Origin: Jutongia hominis
GTDB lineage: Bacteria > Bacillota > Clostridia > Lachnospirales > Lachnospiraceae
Length of the DNA: 64,000 bases
Direction: 5' to 3'
NCBI RefSeq assembly: GCF_014384965.1
Contig: NZ_JACRSW010000016.1
Span: forward strand, 26,103-90,102
Shown here: positions 29,361 to 38,738 of the stretch, piece by piece
Numbering within the stretch: the stretch's first letter is position 1
Layout: every line of letters begins with the position of its first letter
Position numbers and translations under genes: made by a program
Notes under the pieces: model-generated
What the model was told of the DNA's origin: nothing
The model's database searches: none
What the model saw: the letters and a program-made list of their open reading frames with translations, nothing else

Positions 29361-29735
29361 ATGAAGAAAAACAGTATAAAATATTCCAGAATGGTAGGAG
29401 AAGTGCAAAGAGAATTAAGTAAGATCATTTCTTTTGAAGTGAAAGATCCAAGAATTCATCCTATGACTTCCGTAGTATCTGTAGAAGTGACTCCTGACCT
29501 GAAATATGCTAAGGTTTTTGTCAGTGTATTAGGCAGCGATCAGGAAAAAAAGGATACACAGGAAGGTTTAAAGAGTGCAGCTTCTCATATCCGTACACAG
29601 TTAGCGAGAACATTAAATTTAAGAAATACGCCGGAATTAACATTTGTGATTGATGATTCGATCGAATATGGTGTTACGATGTCGAAACGTATTGATGATC
29701 TTGCAGCACAGGAAATGAAAGAAAAAGAGGATTAG
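29361..29735 (+). CDS. rbfA: Ribosome-binding factor A
   Basis: 124 aa KH-type 30S maturation factor (YSRMVGEVQRELSKIISFEVKDPRI, TPDLKYAKVFVSVLG, LRNTPELTFVIDDSIEYG). The start at 29361 has GGAG 9-12 bases upstream; the upstream in-frame ATG at 29325 has none. It is followed by a terminator, so downstream genes may have their own promoter. Confidence 0.95.
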   Translation: MKKNSIKYSRMVGEVQRELSKIISFEVKDPRIHPMTSVVSVEVTPDLKYAKVFVSVLGSDQEKKDTQEGLKSAASHIRTQLARTLNLRNTPELTFVIDDSIEYGVTMSKRIDDLAAQEMKEKED

Positions 29736-29780
29736 GGTATGAAAAGGGGCTTTTGATACCGTGCCTCTGATGAAATTGCA

Positions 29781-29816
29781 ACGGCGTAATGAAAAGGTTT
29801 CATTACGCTGTTTTTG
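29781..29816 (+). terminator. Terminator between rbfA and nrnA
   Basis: GGCGTAATGAAA pairs with TTTCATTACGCT around AAGG (one G-T pair), followed by GTTTTTG. Confidence 0.8.
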
Positions 29817-29882
29817 AGGAAAGAAAGGATATAGGATCAAAAGATCTTCCGTCCTTTGTATCAATAGGAGGAGTGCTTAGAT

Positions 29883-30833
29883 ATGAATGAATTAAGAATT
29901 TTATCCGAAGAGGCAAATGATATTCTGATCGCAGGACATATCCGACCGGATGGTGACTGTGTGGGTGCATGTATAGCGGCATATCACTATCTGCATAACA
30001 TTTACCCGGAAAAGAATATAGAAGTTTATCTTGAAAATACACCTGAAACATTTGCTTTTATGGACAAAGATAATGCGATTATTTCGCATACCATAACAGA
30101 CAAACAATATGATCTTTTTCTGGCATTGGATACAAGTTCGCCGGATCGTTTAGGAGAAGCACAAAAGAATTTCTTTCGTGCGAAAATGACAATGTGTGTC
30201 GATCATCATATCAGTAACAGAAGTTATGCCGGACAGAACTTTATTGAGCCGGATGCAAGCTCTGCGTGCGAAGTATTGTATGGTCTGATGGCAGATGAAG
30301 ATATAGACTTTGCGATTGCGGAGGCTTTATACATAGGAATTATTTTTGATTCCGGTGTGTTCCGTTATTCCAATACATCAAAAAAGACAATGGAGATTGC
30401 CGGTACTTTGATGGAGAAAGGAATTCCATTCTGGGATTACATTGACAAATGTTTTTATGAAAGAACCTATACGCAGGCACAGCTTCTTGGGCGTACCCTG
30501 CTTGCGAGTATGCGTGTTTTTGACGGAAAGTGTATCGTTGCGACGATCACAAGAAGAATGATGGAATTTTATGGTGCAAAGACAGAGGATATAGAAGGAA
30601 TCGTAGACCAGCTTCGTATTACAAAAGGAATCGAAGTAGCGATCCTGCTTCATGAAACCGATGAACAATGCTACAAAGTCAGTATGCGCTCGAATGATTA
30701 TGTCGATGTAGGAAAAGTAGCATCTTATTTTAATGGTGGAGGCCATGTTAAAGCAGCAGGCTGTACAATGCTTGGATCTATTCATGATGTGATCAATAAT
30801 TTAACAGAACAGCTTGCGTTTCAGATGAAATAA
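29883..30833 (+). CDS. nrnA: DHH-family oligoribonuclease / pAp phosphatase NrnA
   Basis: 316 aa. DHH-domain motifs: GHIRPDGDCVGACIA near residue 18, ALDTSSPDRLG near residue 80 and CVDHHISNRSY near residue 102. The DHHA1 domain carries FNGGGHVKAAGCTM near residue 285. It degrades short RNAs and 3'-phosphoadenosine-5'-phosphate with Mn. Position between rbfA and truB is conserved in Firmicutes. Confidence 0.92.
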   Translation: MNELRILSEEANDILIAGHIRPDGDCVGACIAAYHYLHNIYPEKNIEVYLENTPETFAFMDKDNAIISHTITDKQYDLFLALDTSSPDRLGEAQKNFFRAKMTMCVDHHISNRSYAGQNFIEPDASSACEVLYGLMADEDIDFAIAEALYIGIIFDSGVFRYSNTSKKTMEIAGTLMEKGIPFWDYIDKCFYERTYTQAQLLGRTLLASMRVFDGKCIVATITRRMMEFYGAKTEDIEGIVDQLRITKGIEVAILLHETDEQCYKVSMRSNDYVDVGKVASYFNGGGHVKAAGCTMLGSIHDVINNLTEQLAFQMK

Positions 30834-30851
30834 AAGGAAGGAACCAATGCA

Positions 30852-31790
30852 ATGGATGGTATTTTAAACGTATATAAAGAAGCAGGCTATACTTCGCATG
30901 ATGTGGTTGCTAAGCTTCGCGGTATATTAGGGCAAAAAAAGATCGGACATACCGGAACACTTGATCCGGCAGCAACCGGTGTCCTGCCTGTATGCTGTGG
31001 GAAAGCAACAAAAATATGCGAGCTTCTGACCAATAAAGATAAAACTTATCAGGCAGTATGCCGTCTGGGTGTGATTACGGATACACAGGATACAACCGGT
31101 AAGATTCTTGAGGAACGTACCGTTAAAAATATTACAGTTGAAGAGATTTATCAGGCTGTTGCTTCTTTTGAAGGTGAGATCATGCAGACACCACCGATGT
31201 ATTCTGCATTAAAAGTAAATGGTAAAAAGCTATATGAGCTTGCAAGAGAAGGCAAAGAAGTAGAACGCAAAGCAAGACCTGTAACGATTTCTAAGATAAA
31301 GATTTTACAGGTGAATTTAGAAGAACAGATTTTTTCGATGGAAGTAACCTGCTCAAAAGGCACATATATCCGCACTCTGTGCCATGATATTGGCATGAAG
31401 TTAGGAACAGGTGCGGCGATGGAAAACCTGATACGCACACGCGTGGAACGCTTTTGTATTGAAGATGCAATAACCTTAGATGAGATTGAACATCTTGCAA
31501 AAGAAGATTCGAATCAGCTTGCAAAAAAAATGATTCCGATCGACCGGATGTTTTTACAATATCCTGCCATGCAGATAGAAAGCGGTATGGCACATTATCT
31601 TGCAAATGGCAATCAATTATATGACAAACAGTTAAAACCTTTTATAAAAGATAACGAAGAACTTCAAAAGACAGTAGAAGCTACCCGTAAAGAAGTACAG
31701 GAACGATATCGTATTTATGATGAAAATGGACAGTTTCGTGCCATTTATCAGAAAAAAGGCAGAGAATATCATGTTGTGAAAATGTTTTAA
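30852..31790 (+). CDS. truB: tRNA pseudouridine(55) synthase TruB
   Basis: 312 aa. [20 protein letters not shown] near the N-terminus and [22 protein letters not shown] near residue 36, which holds the catalytic Asp, are diagnostic; [15 protein letters not shown] lies near residue 175. It modifies U55 in the T loop. The C-terminal ~70 residues are longer than the compact TruB core and charge-rich. Start 30852 follows AAAGGAAGG. Confidence 0.96.
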   Translation: MDGILNVYKEAGYTSHDVVAKLRGILGQKKIGHTGTLDPAATGVLPVCCGKATKICELLTNKDKTYQAVCRLGVITDTQDTTGKILEERTVKNITVEEIYQAVASFEGEIMQTPPMYSALKVNGKKLYELAREGKEVERKARPVTISKIKILQVNLEEQIFSMEVTCSKGTYIRTLCHDIGMKLGTGAAMENLIRTRVERFCIEDAITLDEIEHLAKEDSNQLAKKMIPIDRMFLQYPAMQIESGMAHYLANGNQLYDKQLKPFIKDNEELQKTVEATRKEVQERYRIYDENGQFRAIYQKKGREYHVVKMF

Positions 31791-31827
31791 AGATGTCTTG
31801 TAAAAGGACATGGAGGGAACAGATAGA

Positions 31828-32706
31828 ATGGAAATTATCAATGGATTAGATTTTCAATTGCAAAACAGCAGTGTATCCTTAGGAAAATTTGATGGTGTAC
31901 ACAGAGGACATCGTTTTTTGTTACAGGAGATCCAGAAAAATAAATCGTATATTCCAACGGTTTTTACTTTTGCAATGAATAAAGAAATCCCTAAACTGTA
32001 TACACAGGAAGAAAAGAATCGTGTATTAGAAGAGATTGGCATTCAAAGAGAAGTCGTATTTCCTTTTAATGAAACAACAAAACATATGTCGCCGGAAGAG
32101 TTTGTAGAAGAAATCCTGGTCAAAAAAATGGATGCAAAGCATATCTGTGTCGGAAAGGATTTTCATTTTGGAAAAGACCGTGGCGGCGATATTCATACGT
32201 TAGAACGTTTCCAAAAAAAGTATGGATACGAGTTGGTCACAGTTCCAAAACTATATGACGATGGTCAGGTGATCAGCAGTACCAGAGTACGCGCTTTAAT
32301 GGATCAGGGAAATATGAGAAAAGTCAATGAACTGTTAGAACGTCCTTTCTTTGTACAGGGTACAGTGTGCCATGGAGAAGCACTTGGGAGAACGATCGGT
32401 TTTCCGACTGCAAATCTGCTTGCACCAAAAGGAAAAAAACTTCCGCCGTTTGGAGTATATGCAACGAAAGTGCATTGTGGCAAAAAGGTATATGCAGGTG
32501 TTACAAATGTGGGAAATAAACCGACTGTTGGTTCATTTGCTACAGGAATAGAAACCTGCATTCTGGATTTTGAGAAAGATATCTATGGAAAAGAAATTCA
32601 GGTGGAGTTTTATGAATTTATAAGACCGGAGATGAAATTTGCAACATTAGATGATCTGAAAGCACAGATCGCCAAAGATAAAAGCAAAGCACAAAGAATC
32701 GTCTGA
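31828..32706 (+). CDS. ribF: Bifunctional riboflavin kinase / FAD synthetase RibF
   Basis: 292 aa. N-terminal adenylyltransferase (SLGKFDGVHRGHRFLLQEI near residue 18; STRVRALMDQGNM) and C-terminal riboflavin kinase (GRTIGFPTANLLAPKGKKLPPFGVYA near residue 190). It makes FMN and FAD, the ligand of the riboswitch at 15241. Start at 31828 is set by GGAGGGA (31811-31817) 10 bases upstream. Confidence 0.96.
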   Translation: MEIINGLDFQLQNSSVSLGKFDGVHRGHRFLLQEIQKNKSYIPTVFTFAMNKEIPKLYTQEEKNRVLEEIGIQREVVFPFNETTKHMSPEEFVEEILVKKMDAKHICVGKDFHFGKDRGGDIHTLERFQKKYGYELVTVPKLYDDGQVISSTRVRALMDQGNMRKVNELLERPFFVQGTVCHGEALGRTIGFPTANLLAPKGKKLPPFGVYATKVHCGKKVYAGVTNVGNKPTVGSFATGIETCILDFEKDIYGKEIQVEFYEFIRPEMKFATLDDLKAQIAKDKSKAQRIV

Positions 32707-32715
32707 CCGTCAGTA

Positions 32716-32744
32716 TTGACATCCATTTATGCATACCATATAAT
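32716..32744 (+). promoter_or_regulatory. Consensus promoter for alaS
   Basis: TTGACA (32716-32721), exactly 17 nt, TATAAT (32739-32744). The leader is under 40 nt, leaving no room for a T-box. Confidence 0.85.
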
Positions 32745-32784
32745 TAATAATTGAATGATTTGCAGTAGAAAAGGAGATAATGCA

Positions 32785-35439
32785 ATGGAAAAATACGGTG
32801 TAAACGAACTCCGTAGAAAATACTTGGAGTTCTTTGAAAGCAAAGGACATTTGGCAATGAAGAGTTTTTCTCTTGTGCCACATAATGATAACAGTTTATT
32901 ATTGATCAATGCAGGTATGGCACCATTAAAGCCATATTTTACGGGACAGGAGATTCCGCCACGCAGACGTGTGACAACCTGTCAGAAATGTGTACGTACC
33001 GGTGATATAGAAAATGTTGGTAAAACAGCCCGTCATCTTACTTTCTTTGAGATGCTCGGTAACTTCTCTTTTGGTGATTACTTCAAGCATGAAGCACTGG
33101 CGTGGTCATGGGAATTTTTAACAAAGACATTAGGAATGGATCCGGATCGTCTGTATCCGTCAATTTACGGAGAAGATGATGAGGCATATGATATCTGGAC
33201 AAAAGAGATCGGTGTTCCGGGTGAGAAGATTACACGTTTCTATCGTGATGAAAACGGTGAATGTGATAACTTCTGGGAGCATGGTGCAGGTCCTTGCGGC
33301 CCTTGCAGTGAAATCTATTATGACCGTGGTGAGAAGTATGGCTGCGGTAAACCGGATTGTAAAGTCGGCTGTGAGTGTGACCGTTTCATGGAAATCTGGA
33401 ATAACGTATTTACACAGTTTGATGGTGATGGTAAAGGTAACTATACTGAGCTTGAGCATAAAAATATTGATACCGGAATGGGCTTAGAGCGTCTTGCCGT
33501 TGTTGTACAGGATGTAGATTCTGTTTATGATATCGATACAATGAAGGCAATCCGTGATAAGATTTGCAGCCTTGCTGGTGTAGCTTATCAGGATGATGAG
33601 GCAAAAGATGTTTCGATCCGTCTGATCACAGATCATATCCGTTCGTCAACTTTTATGATCTCAGATGGTATTATGCCTAATAACGAAGGACGTGGCTATG
33701 TTCTTCGTCGTCTGATCCGTCGTGCTGTCCGTCACGGACGCAAGCTTGGCATCAAGAAGTCTTTTATGGCAGAACTTGCACAGACCGTCATTGCAGAGTC
33801 AAAAGACGGATACAAAGAATTAGAAGAAAAGAAAGATTTTATCGTACAGGTATTAAGCCAGGAAGAAAGCAAGTTTGACAAGACGATTGATCAGGGACTC
33901 AGCATCTTATACCAGATGCAGGAAGAACTTGCAAAAGAAGGAAAGAAAGAACTTTCCGGCGAAAATGCATTTAAGTTATATGACACCTATGGTTTCCCTC
34001 TTGATCTTACCATTGAGATTTTAGAAGAAAAGGGAGATACTGTCGATAAAGAAGGCTTTGAAAAAGCAATGCAGGAGCAGAAAGCAAAGGCTCGTGGAGC
34101 ACGTAAGACAACAAACTACATGGGTGCAGAAGAAACGGTATACCAGCAGATCGATCCGGCAATCACAAGTAAATTTGTCGGTTATGACCGTTTGACACAT
34201 GATTCTAAGATTTCTGTACTGACTACAGAAGATGAAGTTGTTTCTGCATTAACAGATGGTCAGACCGGTACGATCATCGTAGATGAGACACCATTTTATG
34301 GAACAATGGGTGGCCAGCAGGGCGATATCGGAACGATCGAAGAAGGCGATAATGTCTTTGAGGTCAAAGATACGATCCATTTACAGGGTGGCAGAATCGG
34401 CCATGTCGGAAAAGTCGTTTCCGGTATGTTTAAAGTATCTGATGTTGTGACATTGAAAGTAGACAGTATGAATCGTCTTTCTACAGGAAAGAATCATAGT
34501 GCGACACATTTACTTCAGAAAGCACTTCGTAATGTTGTAGGTTCGCATGTTGAGCAGAAGGGATCTTATGTCGATGCAAAACGTCTTCGTTTTGACTTTT
34601 CTCATTTCTCTGCTATGACAGAAGAAGAAATTGCAAAGGTAGAAAAGATTGTTAATGAAGAGATTGCAAAAGATCTGAAAGTCGTAACGGAAGAAATGAC
34701 GATCGATGAAGCCAAAAAGACAGGTGCAATGGCATTGTTTGGTGAAAAATATGGCGATAAAGTCCGTGTTGTTAAAATGGGTGACTTTAGTGTAGAGCTT
34801 TGTGGTGGTACGCATGTGGCAAGCACAGGAAGCATATCTTACTTTAAGATTATTTCAGAAAGCGGTGTCGCAGCCGGCGTTCGTCGTATTGAAGCATTGA
34901 CCGGAGAAGGTCTGATGCAGCATTATGCACAGGTAGAAAAGAATCTTGACGATGCAGCAAAAGCAGCAAAGACAGAGCCGGAAAAATTAGTTAAAAAGAT
35001 TCTTTCTTTACAGGATGAATTAAAAGCAGCTCAGAGTGAAAACGAGAAGTTAAAAGCCAAACTTGCCAATGAAGCGGTTGGTGATGTAGATAGTCAGATT
35101 CAGGAAGTCAATGGAGTAAAAGTCCTTGCAATGCAAGTTCCTGATGTAGATATGAATGGTCTTCGTAATCTCGGTGACCAGATGAAAGAAAAGCTTGGTG
35201 AAGGCGTTGTTGTTCTTGCTTCAGATAAAGATGGGAAAGTAAGCCTTCTTGCTATGGCAACAGACGAAGCAATGAAGAAAGGTGCTCATGCAGGTAACCT
35301 GATCAAAGCAATTGCTTCTATCGTCGGCGGTGGCGGCGGCGGACGTCCAAACATGGCACAGGCAGGTGGAAAGAATGCAGCCGCTATTCCGGATGCAATC
35401 AAAGAGGTTGCAAAAGTATTAGAGGGGCAGCTTTCATAA
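32785..35439 (+). CDS. alaS: Alanyl-tRNA synthetase
   Basis: 884 aa, full length. Class II catalytic core at the N-terminus (RRKYLEFFESKGHL, INAGMAPLKPYFTG, TARHLTFFEMLGNFSFGDYF), editing domain zinc site HSATHLLQKAL near residue 570 and CGGTHVASTGSI near residue 673, then a glycine-rich C-terminal domain (SIVGGGGGGRPNMAQAGG). An extra Cys-rich insert (CGKPDCKVGCECDRF near residue 190) is common in clostridial AlaRS. Start 32785 follows AAAAGGAG. Confidence 0.97.
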   Translation: MEKYGVNELRRKYLEFFESKGHLAMKSFSLVPHNDNSLLLINAGMAPLKPYFTGQEIPPRRRVTTCQKCVRTGDIENVGKTARHLTFFEMLGNFSFGDYFKHEALAWSWEFLTKTLGMDPDRLYPSIYGEDDEAYDIWTKEIGVPGEKITRFYRDENGECDNFWEHGAGPCGPCSEIYYDRGEKYGCGKPDCKVGCECDRFMEIWNNVFTQFDGDGKGNYTELEHKNIDTGMGLERLAVVVQDVDSVYDIDTMKAIRDKICSLAGVAYQDDEAKDVSIRLITDHIRSSTFMISDGIMPNNEGRGYVLRRLIRRAVRHGRKLGIKKSFMAELAQTVIAESKDGYKELEEKKDFIVQVLSQEESKFDKTIDQGLSILYQMQEELAKEGKKELSGENAFKLYDTYGFPLDLTIEILEEKGDTVDKEGFEKAMQEQKAKARGARKTTNYMGAEETVYQQIDPAITSKFVGYDRLTHDSKISVLTTEDEVVSALTDGQTGTIIVDETPFYGTMGGQQGDIGTIEEGDNVFEVKDTIHLQGGRIGHVGKVVSGMFKVSDVVTLKVDSMNRLSTGKNHSATHLLQKALRNVVGSHVEQKGSYVDAKRLRFDFSHFSAMTEEEIAKVEKIVNEEIAKDLKVVTEEMTIDEAKKTGAMALFGEKYGDKVRVVKMGDFSVELCGGTHVASTGSISYFKIISESGVAAGVRRIEALTGEGLMQHYAQVEKNLDDAAKAAKTEPEKLVKKILSLQDELKAAQSENEKLKAKLANEAVGDVDSQIQEVNGVKVLAMQVPDVDMNGLRNLGDQMKEKLGEGVVVLASDKDGKVSLLAMATDEAMKKGAHAGNLIKAIASIVGGGGGGRPNMAQAGGKNAAAIPDAIKEVAKVLEGQLS

Positions 35440-35556
35440 TAAGATCTATCATTTTGCAAAGCAGAATGAATCGTTGTTAAAATGTCATATTTCTTTATGG
35501 AATGCAGCTATTTTAACGTTTATGGGATATTCTTATAAAGACAGGAGGTTCCAGGA

Positions 35557-35640
35557 ATGCAACCACTTGTCTTTAGTGAATATAGATCAAGTAAACAAAA
35601 CATATGCCGGAAACGGCAGGAAAGAATGAGGGATTATTAA
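35557..35640 (+). CDS. 27-aa candidate leader ORF overlapping the next start
   Basis: ATG at 35557 has a strong AGGAGG (35543-35548) 8 bases upstream. The ORF encodes a basic peptide beginning MQPLVFSEYRSSKQ and ending RMRDY. Its TAA (35638-35640) overlaps the ATG of the secreted protein by one base (TAATG), the layout of translational coupling. No family is recognised. It could be a regulatory leader or a chance ORF; the SD strength and the exact stop/start overlap are the only support. Confidence 0.45.
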   Translation: MQPLVFSEYRSSKQNICRKRQERMRDY

Positions 35641-36830
35641 TGAAGATGTGGAAAAAGGTATTAGCAGCATCTGCTTTGGCATTATGCCTGATCTCAGTAT
35701 CAAAAGCGGATTCAAAAGCGGCAGGACTGATCTCCGGTGTTGCACAGACGGATGATTCAAGCAGTTCAGTAGGAATTTCATGGAACGCATACCTTGGTAC
35801 GGATAATTATGTTGTATCGATCAGTAACGATGCTGTAAACTGGGTAGTGGCAGATAACTATAATTATTCACCAAAAACCAGCTTATATGGACTTTCAGCA
35901 GGAAGTACATATTACGTAAAGGTAGCGGCTTATAATGATGACAAGGCTCTTCTTGCAGAATCAGCACCATTAGAAGTTGTTACGGCACCAAGTGGTTCAT
36001 TGAATGCATTCCAGTCAGGAGCTACAACAAGCAGTGTATCCGTTGCAAGTACAGGTTTACCAGGAGCAAACTACTATATTCTTGCAAGAGGATATTCCTC
36101 TAACAGCGTGATTCTTGCTCAGTCAAATACACCGGTTGTTACAGCAGGTAACCTTTCAGCAGCAACTTCAGAATATTTATATTACTATGCTGCAAAGAAA
36201 GCTTCTACAGGATATGTTGCCGTAGGATCTAATAGTTATATCAGAACAACTACTTTATCAGGTAAATTATCTACAAAGCAGTTTGGTATTACAACATTAT
36301 ATCCATCGATCAATGTATATTACTTTGCTACTGCTGCATTAGGTGACAATGATGGTATCCAGTACCAGTTTGCTACAACATCCGGCAAAGTAAAGAAGAC
36401 AGTAGATGGTGGAAGTTCTTTAAGAATTGCTGACTTCATCAATGGAACATTTTATAAATTCCGTGTACGTACTTATGTAAACTGTGGTGCAACAAGAGCT
36501 TACAGTGCATGGTCTAGTTATAAGTATGTCGGAATGTCTAAGTCGATCAAAGCTACTTTAAGCAAGAACAAAAAAGGTATACGCTTAAACTGGAGCAAAG
36601 TAAGTGGAGCAAAGAGTTTTGCGGTATATTCTTCTACAAAAGAAAAATCAGGATACAAAAAGATTAAAAATGTAAGTGCAAAGAAGAGAAGTATCACTGT
36701 TACTAAAGTGAATAAAAAGAAGATCAAGAAAAATCATAAATATTACTTCAAAGTTGTTGCTCTTTCTAAATCAGGTAAAAAGACTTTGAAAAGTAGTGTA
36801 TATTATATTGATGGTGTATCTGTATATTAG
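35640..36830 (+). CDS. Secreted protein with fibronectin type III-like domains
   Basis: 396 aa. A signal peptide is clear (KMWKKVLAASALALCLISVSKA, then DSKAAG). Fibronectin type III-like segments follow: residues ~28-115 (VGISWNAYLGTDNYVVSISND..., YGLSAGSTYYVKVAAYND) and the C-terminal ~80 residues (KGIRLNWSKVSGAKSFAVYSS...NHKYYFKVVALSKSGKKTLKSSVYY). The middle, Ser/Thr/Ala/Tyr-rich, is less clear. No catalytic domain or anchor motif is seen. It is probably an extracellular or wall-associated structural or binding protein. Confidence 0.7.
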   Translation: MKMWKKVLAASALALCLISVSKADSKAAGLISGVAQTDDSSSSVGISWNAYLGTDNYVVSISNDAVNWVVADNYNYSPKTSLYGLSAGSTYYVKVAAYNDDKALLAESAPLEVVTAPSGSLNAFQSGATTSSVSVASTGLPGANYYILARGYSSNSVILAQSNTPVVTAGNLSAATSEYLYYYAAKKASTGYVAVGSNSYIRTTTLSGKLSTKQFGITTLYPSINVYYFATAALGDNDGIQYQFATTSGKVKKTVDGGSSLRIADFINGTFYKFRVRTYVNCGATRAYSAWSSYKYVGMSKSIKATLSKNKKGIRLNWSKVSGAKSFAVYSSTKEKSGYKKIKNVSAKKRSITVTKVNKKKIKKNHKYYFKVVALSKSGKKTLKSSVYYIDGVSVY

Positions 36831-36960
36831 AATCTGACAAAGCATTTTTAACGGTATCATATGAAAAACCTGTTTTGTCTTATGGAAAGAGTTTCTAACG
36901 CACCTGCTTTGGCGGATGAAAAAGGATAACAAAAAGCAATCCTAAATTCAAAAAAAGCTA

Positions 36961-36988
36961 TTGACCTTTTCAAAAAATATGATATAAT
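36961..36988 (+). promoter_or_regulatory. Promoter of rpsU
   Basis: TTGACC (36961-36966), 16 nt, TATAAT (36983-36988). Confidence 0.7.
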
Positions 36989-37044
36989 GTATTTTGTGCG
37001 TATGGGAGATGACGGATTCTTCCATGGTAATAAATTACCCTATA

Positions 37045-37076
37045 CAGTTGTGTATTGATAGCATAATCTACAACTG
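37045..37076 (+). promoter_or_regulatory. rpsU leader hairpin
   Basis: CAGTTGT pairs with ACAACTG just before the GGGGAGG ribosome binding site; a second palindrome GGTAAT-AA-ATTACC lies at 37025-37038. Ribosomal protein leaders are often structured for autoregulation, but no known family was recognised. Confidence 0.45.
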
Positions 37077-37098
37077 AGGGGAGGTTAGGTGTGAGACT

Positions 37099-37272
37099 AT
37101 GTCAAATGTAATTGTAAAAGAAAATGAGACATTGGATAACGCTTTACGTCGTTTCAAAAGAAATTGTGCGAAAGCCGGAATCCAGCAGGAAATTCGTAAG
37201 AGAGAACATTATGAGAAGCCTTCTGTACGTCGTAAAAAGAAGTCTGAAGCTGCTCGTAAGCGTAAGTTTTAA
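37099..37272 (+). CDS. rpsU: 30S ribosomal protein S21
   Basis: 57 aa, short but unmistakable: [19 protein letters not shown], then [20 protein letters not shown] and the basic tail [15 protein letters not shown]. It follows its own promoter and a structured leader, with GGGGAGG upstream. The gene is closed by the terminator at 37349-37383. S21 supports early mRNA recognition on the 30S subunit. Confidence 0.95.
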   Translation: MSNVIVKENETLDNALRRFKRNCAKAGIQQEIRKREHYEKPSVRRKKKSEAARKRKF

Positions 37273-37348
37273 TTAGTACCGATTCAGAATAACTGGATGG
37301 TATATGCTTGGGAGAATGCTATTTCCCGGCAGTAAAAACGATTATCCT

Positions 37349-37384
37349 AAAAGAGATTGTATCTTTGATACAGTCTCTTTTTTA
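37349..37384 (+). terminator. Terminator after rpsU
   Basis: AAAAGAGATTGTATC pairs with GATACAGTCTCTTTT around TTT (one G-T pair), followed by T6. Confidence 0.88.
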
Positions 37385-37664
37385 TTGGATAAGAAATTGC
37401 TCACATGGTAGTGGAGCATCGGCAAGAATTGCTTGAGCAATTCTTGGAGTGCAAAGCGCTGGCTTTGCACTTTTTTAATTGGGTAAGAAATTGCTCACAT
37501 GGTAGTGGAGTATCGGCAAGAATTGCTTGAGCAATTCTTGGAGTGCAAAGCGCTGGCTTTGCACTTTTTTAATTGGGTAAGAAATTGCTCACATGGTAGT
37601 GGAGTATCGGCAAGAATTGCTTGAGCAATTCTTGGAGTGCAAAGCGCTGGCTTTGCACTTTTTT
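37383..37664 (+). repeat. Three tandem 94-bp hairpin repeats
   Basis: Units at 37383-37476, 37477-37570 and 37571-37664 differ at only a few bases. Each holds the palindrome CAAGAATTGCT-TG-AGCAATTCTTG and the terminator-like stem GTGCAAAGC-GCTG-GCTTTGCAC plus T6. No coding capacity is seen. A shortened relative lies at 42616-42675. This explains the rpsU-rubrerythrin gap. Confidence 0.95.
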
Positions 37665-37747
37665 AAATGTGTGCATATTTCCAGCCAAACATTGCATACT
37701 ATATATGATAGTTTTCAAGAAAATGGATATGCAGAGAGGAGATTGGC

Positions 37748-38380
37748 ATGGAATTAAAAGACAGTAAGACAAAAGAAAATCTAATGAGAGCATTTGCCGG
37801 GGAAAGTCAGGCAAGGAATCGTTATACATTTGCGGCACAGTTAGCTATGGAAAATAATCTGTATGTGATCAAGGAAGTATTTGATCTGACAGCCAAGCAG
37901 GAGACAGAACATGCAGAAGTTTTCTATCGCTTTTTAAAAGAGATTGAAGGAATGGAAGTTGTGATCAATGGTGCCGGATATCCGGTCAATACATCACAGA
38001 ATGTTGAGCAACTATTAGCAGATGCAATGCATAACGAGACACAGGAAAGTGATGATATTTATCGTGAATTTGGAGATGTTGCATTAGAGGAAGGATTTAA
38101 CCATATCGCAGGAAAATTCTATATGATCGCAGAAATCGAAAAGTCTCATGCAAAGCGTTTTGAACAATTTTATGAATGGATGCGGGATGGCAAACTTTTT
38201 ATACAGGAAGAAAAGGCAGGCTGGATGTGCCTGAATTGTGGCTATATAGTAGAAGCAACCGCAGCTCCGCAAAATTGTCCGGTCTGTGACAGCAACCAGG
38301 GATATTTTATCCGTGCAAAAATGGCACCGATGTATGTCGATGGTATGGGTGAGGGAAAAGAGCAGGATCTAGGTCGATAA
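37748..38380 (+). CDS. Rubrerythrin family protein
   Basis: 210 aa. N-terminal ferritin-like diiron domain (FAGESQARNRYTFAAQLA near residue 16; KQETEHAEVFYRFL near residue 50; EEGFNHIAGKFYMIAEIEKSHAKRF near residue 115) and C-terminal rubredoxin-like zinc/iron site CLNCGYIVEATAAPQNCPVC (residues ~160-179). It reduces hydrogen peroxide in anaerobes. AGAGGAG upstream. It stands alone between repeats and the lepA promoter. Confidence 0.93.
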   Translation: MELKDSKTKENLMRAFAGESQARNRYTFAAQLAMENNLYVIKEVFDLTAKQETEHAEVFYRFLKEIEGMEVVINGAGYPVNTSQNVEQLLADAMHNETQESDDIYREFGDVALEEGFNHIAGKFYMIAEIEKSHAKRFEQFYEWMRDGKLFIQEEKAGWMCLNCGYIVEATAAPQNCPVCDSNQGYFIRAKMAPMYVDGMGEGKEQDLGR

Positions 38381-38738
38381 AATCACATGTGGTCAGAATA
38401 GGGAAAATTTCATTTTTTATCGTGATACCATTTTATTTGTAACAAAAAACAATTTACAATCAGAATGTAAAAAGGTTGTGAGAAACGCAGCTCTTCCTGA
38501 TCGGATCAGAATGTCAGATTGATTTTTACCTTGTTTGTCTTTCTTAAATATGCTATACTTTTAAAGATTGTATTTTTATGGAATAGGAAAAAATTCTCTT
38601 TCCAGGACACATTATTTTATTTCAAAATAGACTTTTATGTTTTTAGGTCTTATTATTTGGAATTATTATGCAGAAAAAGATGATTTTTTGAAAAAAATAA
38701 TGGTCATTAGACAGAAAGCATATAGATGGAGGAACAAC

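Noticed and set aside
32707..32784. T-box before alaS
   Set aside because: The consensus promoter leaves a leader under 40 nt.
37383..37664. CRISPR-like array
   Set aside because: Copies are direct tandem with no unique spacers, and each contains hairpins and a T-run.
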